Shown piece by piece: positions 5,450 to 9,929 of a stretch of DNA of 9,929 nucleotides. The stretch is from a bacterium (GTDB lineage: Bacteria; UBP14; UBA6098; B30-G16), in contig JAMOPH010000283.1 of assembly GCA_027064665.1 (NCBI GenBank), forward strand, positions 1 through 9,929. Direction: 5' to 3'. Below the pieces are notes generated by a model, which had not been told where the DNA came from, searched no databases, and was given only the letters and a program-made list of their open reading frames with translations. The translations under genes were made by a program, and so were the position numbers. Each line of letters starts with the position of its first letter. The stretch's first letter is position 1.

Positions 5450-7159
5450 TCATTGTCTAAAAAGATAATTTATCCGCTTAACCAGTGCCGCAAAGTCAAA
5501 GGGTTTGTCAAAGATAAACACATTTTCCCGCTTGAGTTGATTCAACTGGTCGCTCAAAAACCAGTGCCGTGAACCCTCGCAGAGATAATGAAACGCCGTC
5601 ATCACAATGACCTGCGTGTCCGGATTTTTCTCCTTGGCAGCGACATACACATCAAGCCCGGATTTTTCGCCCATTTTCAGGTCGGTTATGATGAGGTCAT
5701 AGTTCTTTTGGTCGATTTTCTCAATAGCCTCCTCGCCGGATGCGGCGGTATCCACCGAAAGGTCATACTGAAACAGCAGACTGTTCAAAAACTCTGCCAC
5801 ACCCTCACGGATTTCCTCCTCGTCGTCAACCACCAGTATCTTCAACGGAGGGATACTCAAAATTTCCACCTCCTCAAGGGAAACATCCTGCTTCAGCGAC
5901 AGTGCGAACATCTCCAGACCGTCAATGTATTTTTCCTCGCTGATGTCCTCCGGCGGATTCTGGAGAAAACTGAGAATTTTGCCAATCTGTAGCGACCGCT
6001 GGATACTCCTTTTTATCCCGTCCACAAAGCGGGAGCGCAAAGTCTCGTCTTCAATTTGCTCCGCCATACGCATAAGATTGTATAGTATGGATGTCTGCGC
6101 CATCAGATGGGTTCGGATATAATGCGACAGCGTTATCGCTATCTTGCTGATTGTTGAGAGCCTGCGGGCTTTTTCTAATTCCTTGAGCGGGCGCAAATCC
6201 CGGCTGACGCCCACCGTCCCTATCTCCTGATGATGCTCATCATACAGAATTGACGCCGAAAGGGAGATGGGAATCACCTCGCCGGATTTTGACACCACCT
6301 CAACCTCAACATCCCTGACAAATCCGCCCTGCTGGCGCATCATCTTCATAACCTCGCGGGCTTTTTGGGGGTCTTTGTAGAGCATAAGCACCGAGCGCCC
6401 GCGCACCTCCGACGGCGAATATCCCAGAATCTTTTGCGCCGCAGGGTTGAAAAGTTTTATCCGCCCGCGCCGGTCGGTGGTCACTACTATGTCCGCAGAA
6501 CTCATTATAAGTTTCCTGAAATAACTGTGCTGGTTGCGGAGTTTGAGGAGAAGTTGATTTCGCTCAATAAGTTCTGCTGCCTCACGGGCGAAAAGTTCCA
6601 GAAGCAACAGGGTCTCAGAGTATTGGGTGGGCTTTTTGCCGTCAAAGGGCTCGTCAACCGAAATCACGCCGATTATTCTGCCAGTGTGCGACCTCAGCGG
6701 CACGAACAGAAAATCATCCGGATGCCAGCCATCGGGGGGAACCTCTCCTTTGACCTCCGGCGAAATCCCGCCGATTTGTTTGTTCAGAGGGTCATCGTGG
6801 GGAATGTAATACGACTCGCTTATCCGGTACTTGTCCGACAAAATCTGCTCCCAGATATGTGGCGGAATGTGTTGATTTTTCTTGAGTTTGCGTGCGTCTT
6901 TTGGCTCAATCCCTGCATAGCCGATGTTTTTGCGCTTCCAGTTCCTGCCGAAAATTGAAATCACCGCCCGGCGGAAAAGTTTGGCATCAACTATCCCCTC
7001 GGCGATTATCTTCAACTGGCGGGGAAGGCTGGTCGTCCGGGCAATCTGCTCGGAAACCTTCATCAGGAAAAACATCTGCCGGGTGCGCTGCCTGAGCAGA
7101 TTCTCGCAGTTCTCCAACTGCTCACGCAGTTTTTTCAAATCGTCATCATTGGGTGCCAT
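5450..7159 (-). CDS. GAF-PAS sensor with HisKA-like helix and C-terminal receiver, no ATPase domain
   Basis: 569 residues with no membrane segment, so cytosolic. Order: short coiled coil (about 5-30), GAF domain (about 45-205, with FLFVPLRSHTGRIIGVISVD), PAS domain (about 215-325, with FNPAAQKILGYSPSEVRG and a PAC-like GTVGVSRDLRPL), a helical region (332-400) containing LSHYIRTHLMA with H346, a linker, and a receiver (439-569). The receiver has the full phospho-acceptor set: D445/D446, D493 in ITDLKM, T521 in VMTA and K552 in DKPF. The helical region resembles the H-box SHELRTPL, but the acidic residue after His is Tyr and Pro is His. No HATPase_c domain (N, G1, G2 boxes) lies between it and the receiver, so it cannot be a self-sufficient kinase. 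It probably relays or integrates signals, phosphorylated by a partner. It overlaps the upstream DUF4175-like gene by 14 bp; GGAG lies 4 nt from the ATG. Confidence 0.88.
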   Translation of the reverse strand: MAPNDDDLKKLREQLENCENLLRQRTRQMFFLMKVSEQIARTTSLPRQLKIIAEGIVDAKLFRRAVISIFGRNWKRKNIGYAGIEPKDARKLKKNQHIPPHIWEQILSDKYRISESYYIPHDDPLNKQIGGISPEVKGEVPPDGWHPDDFLFVPLRSHTGRIIGVISVDEPFDGKKPTQYSETLLLLELFAREAAELIERNQLLLKLRNQHSYFRKLIMSSADIVVTTDRRGRIKLFNPAAQKILGYSPSEVRGRSVLMLYKDPQKAREVMKMMRQQGGFVRDVEVEVVSKSGEVIPISLSASILYDEHHQEIGTVGVSRDLRPLKELEKARRLSTISKIAITLSHYIRTHLMAQTSILYNLMRMAEQIEDETLRSRFVDGIKRSIQRSLQIGKILSFLQNPPEDISEEKYIDGLEMFALSLKQDVSLEEVEILSIPPLKILVVDDEEEIREGVAEFLNSLLFQYDLSVDTAASGEEAIEKIDQKNYDLIITDLKMGEKSGLDVYVAAKEKNPDTQVIVMTAFHYLCEGSRHWFLSDQLNQLKRENVFIFDKPFDFAALVKRINYLFRQ

Positions 7160-9929
7160 TACTCTCCTCTCCCTGATATACTTCCTCCCGGCTGAGCGCC
7201 CTGAAGTATTTTCTCACCTCGCCCTGATACTGCCGTGGATAAGGGTTGGACAGAATTTGAAGCAGAGACTGCTGGATTATGTTTTTCCGCTCGCCCAAAT
7301 CCTCTGGAAGTGGTCCCGGAGATTTGCGGACCACATCCTTGCCGGTGCGGGAACGCCGCTTTTCCGAATACTGCCGCTTGTGCAAAGATTTCTGCGCATC
7401 AAGCATCCGGGAGAGTATCCTGTCTTGCCGCTTGAGTGTCCGCTCGGTAATGTTGAAACTTTTGAGGTCCTGTTCAACTTTCTTCATATCCTCAATCGTC
7501 TGGTCCATCTTGCCCAACAGGTTTGCGTGCTGTTCAAATTCCTTCTGGAGTTCCTCAAGGGTTTTGCGCAGGGCGGCTTGTTCTGCGGCAAGTTTTGCCG
7601 CCATTGCCTGCTGGCTGGGGTTGAGTCCGCCGGGCTTCTGGCAGGCGCCCATAAGCGGTATTGTCATCTGGTTTATCTGCCCCTGCTTGTTGCACATACT
7701 CTGAAGTTGCTGCATAAGTTGCTCCATCCCCGACGCCGACGAGGATTTGCACATAGATTCTGATGCCCTCAAAAGGATTTCCGCCGCCGCATTTATGTTC
7801 CCCAGCGCCTCCGACTGCATCCTTACAACCCCCATTCCGCCGTAGCCCTGTGCCAGTTTGTCCGTCGCCTGCGCCATTGACTCGTCGGCTTTTGCCAAAA
7901 GCGCCCCCACAGTCGGCGGCAAAAGCATCGTCTTGCCACCCATATCGTAAACACGGTTTATCGCCTGTTTAAGTGTGGTGCGCAGTTCCGCCTGCTTTTC
8001 CGCAAGGGCGTGAAGTGAGTCCCGCTTGCCCCACAACTTATCCACACGGTCAATCAAACTCTCCTGTCCGCCGGAGATATACAAAAGTTCCCTCACCGTC
8101 CGCTGAATGTCCATCGTCAGTTGTTGCTGAAGTTGCTGGTTCATCTGCTGCTGAAGTTGGGATAGGTTCTGTGCCATTTTCTTCATCTGCTCGGAGATAT
8201 TCTGCCCGTGGGAGAGGGCTTTTTTGCTGTTGCCCTGTTGCATCTGCTGGAGTGCCTGTTGTGCCTGCTGGGGAAGTTGCATATTCTCAAACTCCTGCGC
8301 CAGTTGTTCCATCTGGTCGGCGGGCATATCCTCAAATTCTCTCATCTGCTGGGCGAGTTCCTTCATACCCTGTTGAAGCGCCTCCATCTGCCGCTTGACC
8401 TCTTTCTCCATCCGCTGGACCTGCTCTGATGTCTCGCCGTTTTTGAGCGCCTCGTTGATTTTGTCCTGCATCTCTGAAATCCGCTGGGCAAGGTTTTTCA
8501 ACTCGTCCAACTTCATCTCCGCCTGAATCCGCCGTAGAAGTTCCAGTGTGCGGTCAAGTTTCTGCAGAAGTTCCTTCTGCGACATCTGAAATTCCTTCAT
8601 CGCCTGCTTGAGAAGTTCCGGGTCCATCTGCTGGAGCGCCTCCTGCATCTTGCGGATTGCCTCCTTCAGTTCCTCCGGAAGGATATCGTCCAGAATCTTT
8701 TGTATCTCCCAAAGTTTCTCCACAATTTCTTGGGCGACCAGTTTGTTCTCCTGAATTTTCTGGATAGTCTGTTCCATCTGGCGGGCGGTCTGCTCCAACT
8801 GCTGGGCAAGTTGCTGCTGCTGTTCTATCAGATGCTGGACCTCCTCCCGCTGCTCGTAGGGAATCTCTTGTTGCTTTTCCTTTATCTGCCTTATCATCTC
8901 CTGCGTTTTCTCCAGATATTCCTTCTGCGCCTGAAGTGCCTCATCCACAGACTTCGTCTGCTCCTCCTGCTCGCCGGTGACCTCCTGAATAATCTCGTCA
9001 ATTGACGGCACCCGGATGGAATACACCTTGCTCTTGCTCATCTTCGGACCCGACACCGCATCGTTGTCGTATCCCTCAACCCAGTATTTGACCACATCGT
9101 TGGGAATAAGCCCAAGCGCATCAAGGTTCCACACGAAATCTATGGTCACCTGCTTTTTGCCGAAAAGTTTGAACGGCAACCTGAACGAGTGCACTGTGCT
9201 GTCCTGCGTGGTTATAACATATTTGAGGATGAACTTTGAGAATCCGAAATCGTCCTCGCCGTAGACCTGAATCGGCACCCTCATATCCTCGCCGAGGTCA
9301 ATATCTTTCCCCGGCGATGTTATCTCCACAAGCGGGAACTCATCCGGCTGGACGGTGATGGAATATTGCGGCGGTTGAGGGTCTGTGTTTCCGTCTTTGT
9401 CCTGAACATAGATTGTGTATGTGCCGTTTTTCCGGACGGTTATTGTGCCCTCTGCGGTCTGCCCGCGGCACTTCATCGGGATGACAACTGTGTCGTTGAG
9501 GACAATCGCCGCACTGTCAATCTCCTTGCTGACCCGGGCGGTTATTTTCACCCTCGTGCCGAACAGGGCATCAATGTTGCCGTCGTTGCGGTCAATTTTC
9601 TGCGGGGCAAGTCCGGTGTATGCCGGATAGATGTATTCAAGCGAGACATCAATCACCCGTGGCAGGTCAAGGACTGTGATGTGGATATCCGAACTTTTGT
9701 AGTCCCCGCCGATGACGAAGAAATCAATATCCTCAACGACCTTGCGGAAGGTATATCGGAACAGATTTGGCGAGGCGGCATCACGCACTGCCTCAAAAGG
9801 CGCATATCCCTGCGCCCCCAACTTGCGATACACCCACACCTTATCGGGAATTTTGCCCCGTGCCTTTATGGTTATGGTGTAATCCTCAAAACGCACCGCC
9901 CTGCCCGAATTCGGAAGGTCAACGGTCAG
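7146..9929 (-). CDS. DUF4175-like large envelope protein, 5' end outside the window
   Basis: The frame is open through the right edge (it reads LTVDLPNSGRAV before the GTG at 9896), so the N-terminus is missing; that GTG is not the start. 927 residues are visible. Counting from 9896: about 1-300 are beta-rich, resembling stacked Ig-like domains (such as LEYIYPAYTGL and DNDAVSGPKMSKSKVYSI); about 300-600 are a long Gln/Glu/Met-rich coiled coil; about 600-900 are a helical C-terminal part with MLLPPTVGALLAKA, the segment RILSRMLDAQKSLHKRQYSE and a final NPYPRQYQGEVRKYFRALS. This layout matches DUF4175-type proteins of FCB bacteria, which usually carry N-terminal membrane segments; those would lie outside the window. 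The function of the family is unknown to me; an envelope structural or sensing role is inference. The last 14 bp overlap the sensor-receiver start. An unrelated Q-rich coiled-coil protein is the alternative. Confidence 0.8.
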   Translation of the reverse strand: MTVDLPNSGRAVRFEDYTITIKARGKIPDKVWVYRKLGAQGYAPFEAVRDAASPNLFRYTFRKVVEDIDFFVIGGDYKSSDIHITVLDLPRVIDVSLEYIYPAYTGLAPQKIDRNDGNIDALFGTRVKITARVSKEIDSAAIVLNDTVVIPMKCRGQTAEGTITVRKNGTYTIYVQDKDGNTDPQPPQYSITVQPDEFPLVEITSPGKDIDLGEDMRVPIQVYGEDDFGFSKFILKYVITTQDSTVHSFRLPFKLFGKKQVTIDFVWNLDALGLIPNDVVKYWVEGYDNDAVSGPKMSKSKVYSIRVPSIDEIIQEVTGEQEEQTKSVDEALQAQKEYLEKTQEMIRQIKEKQQEIPYEQREEVQHLIEQQQQLAQQLEQTARQMEQTIQKIQENKLVAQEIVEKLWEIQKILDDILPEELKEAIRKMQEALQQMDPELLKQAMKEFQMSQKELLQKLDRTLELLRRIQAEMKLDELKNLAQRISEMQDKINEALKNGETSEQVQRMEKEVKRQMEALQQGMKELAQQMREFEDMPADQMEQLAQEFENMQLPQQAQQALQQMQQGNSKKALSHGQNISEQMKKMAQNLSQLQQQMNQQLQQQLTMDIQRTVRELLYISGGQESLIDRVDKLWGKRDSLHALAEKQAELRTTLKQAINRVYDMGGKTMLLPPTVGALLAKADESMAQATDKLAQGYGGMGVVRMQSEALGNINAAAEILLRASESMCKSSSASGMEQLMQQLQSMCNKQGQINQMTIPLMGACQKPGGLNPSQQAMAAKLAAEQAALRKTLEELQKEFEQHANLLGKMDQTIEDMKKVEQDLKSFNITERTLKRQDRILSRMLDAQKSLHKRQYSEKRRSRTGKDVVRKSPGPLPEDLGERKNIIQQSLLQILSNPYPRQYQGEVRKYFRALSREEVYQGEESNGTQ

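Noticed and set aside
6924..7763. Long plus-strand open frame (279 codons) across the sensor-receiver and DUF4175-like genes
   Set aside because: It is antisense to two well-supported genes, lacks recognisable motifs, and its Leu/Phe-rich product is the expected complement of Gln/Lys-rich coding DNA.
8090..8900. Tandem or trinucleotide DNA repeat behind the Gln-rich region
   Set aside because: Gln, Met and Leu codons recur irregularly with mixed spacing; no fixed repeat unit could be aligned.
8700..9005. Very Leu-rich plus-strand frame resembling a membrane protein
   Set aside because: It is the reverse complement of the Gln/Glu/Lys coiled coil; the hydrophobicity is an artefact of the codons.
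9894..9896. GTG at 9896 as the start of the DUF4175-like gene
   Set aside because: The frame stays open for 11 more codons to the window edge with sequence that continues the beta-rich domain, so the gene is cut by the window.
1..9929. CRISPR array, tRNA, rRNA, insertion sequence or att site
   Set aside because: Coding sequence fills nearly the whole window and no spaced direct repeats, cloverleaf or transposase signatures were seen.

Overview
This window is gene-dense, mostly housekeeping bacterial chromosome, with nine protein genes and almost no spacer DNA. I see no rRNA, tRNA, CRISPR array, insertion sequence or phage gene. The best guess for the source is an uncultured or candidate lineage of the FCB superphylum (Cloacimonadota, Zixibacteria or WOR-3-like). 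The pointers are a large DUF4175-type envelope protein, a YbbR protein next to tsaD, and an exported ferredoxin suggesting an anaerobe. Recognisable purine-rich Shine-Dalgarno sequences argue against typical Bacteroidetes. This placement is inference.

Left arm (1-3114, rightward): the 3' part of lipA (lipoyl synthase), an exported or membrane-anchored ferredoxin with four [4Fe-4S] motifs, rdgB/HAM1 (house-cleaning NTP pyrophosphatase), and a GT4-family glycosyltransferase. Every junction overlaps (ATGA, 32 bp, ATGA), so this reads as one translationally coupled operon. The glycosyltransferase is visibly more AT-rich than its surroundings.

Right arm (3111-9929, leftward; order of transcription from the right edge): a DUF4175-like envelope protein (5' end outside the window), a GAF-PAS-HisKA-like-receiver protein that lacks a kinase ATPase domain (14-bp overlap), a 64-residue zinc-ribbon protein, a YbbR-domain membrane protein, and tsaD (ATGA overlap with ybbR). 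The two arms converge and share 4 bp at their stop codons, leaving no intergenic terminator.

The only real non-coding stretches are 5336-5449 (possible promoter and the ribosome site of the zinc-ribbon gene) and 5063-5140. The second holds a strong hairpin, paired as RNA on the minus strand only, followed by a U-rich run just before the ybbR start. It looks like an intrinsic terminator or attenuator.

The least understood parts are the DUF4175 / ATPase-less sensor-receiver pair, the exported ferredoxin coupled to lipA, and the structured leader of ybbR-tsaD. I found no clear new defence or mobile system; most of the window is ordinary core genome.
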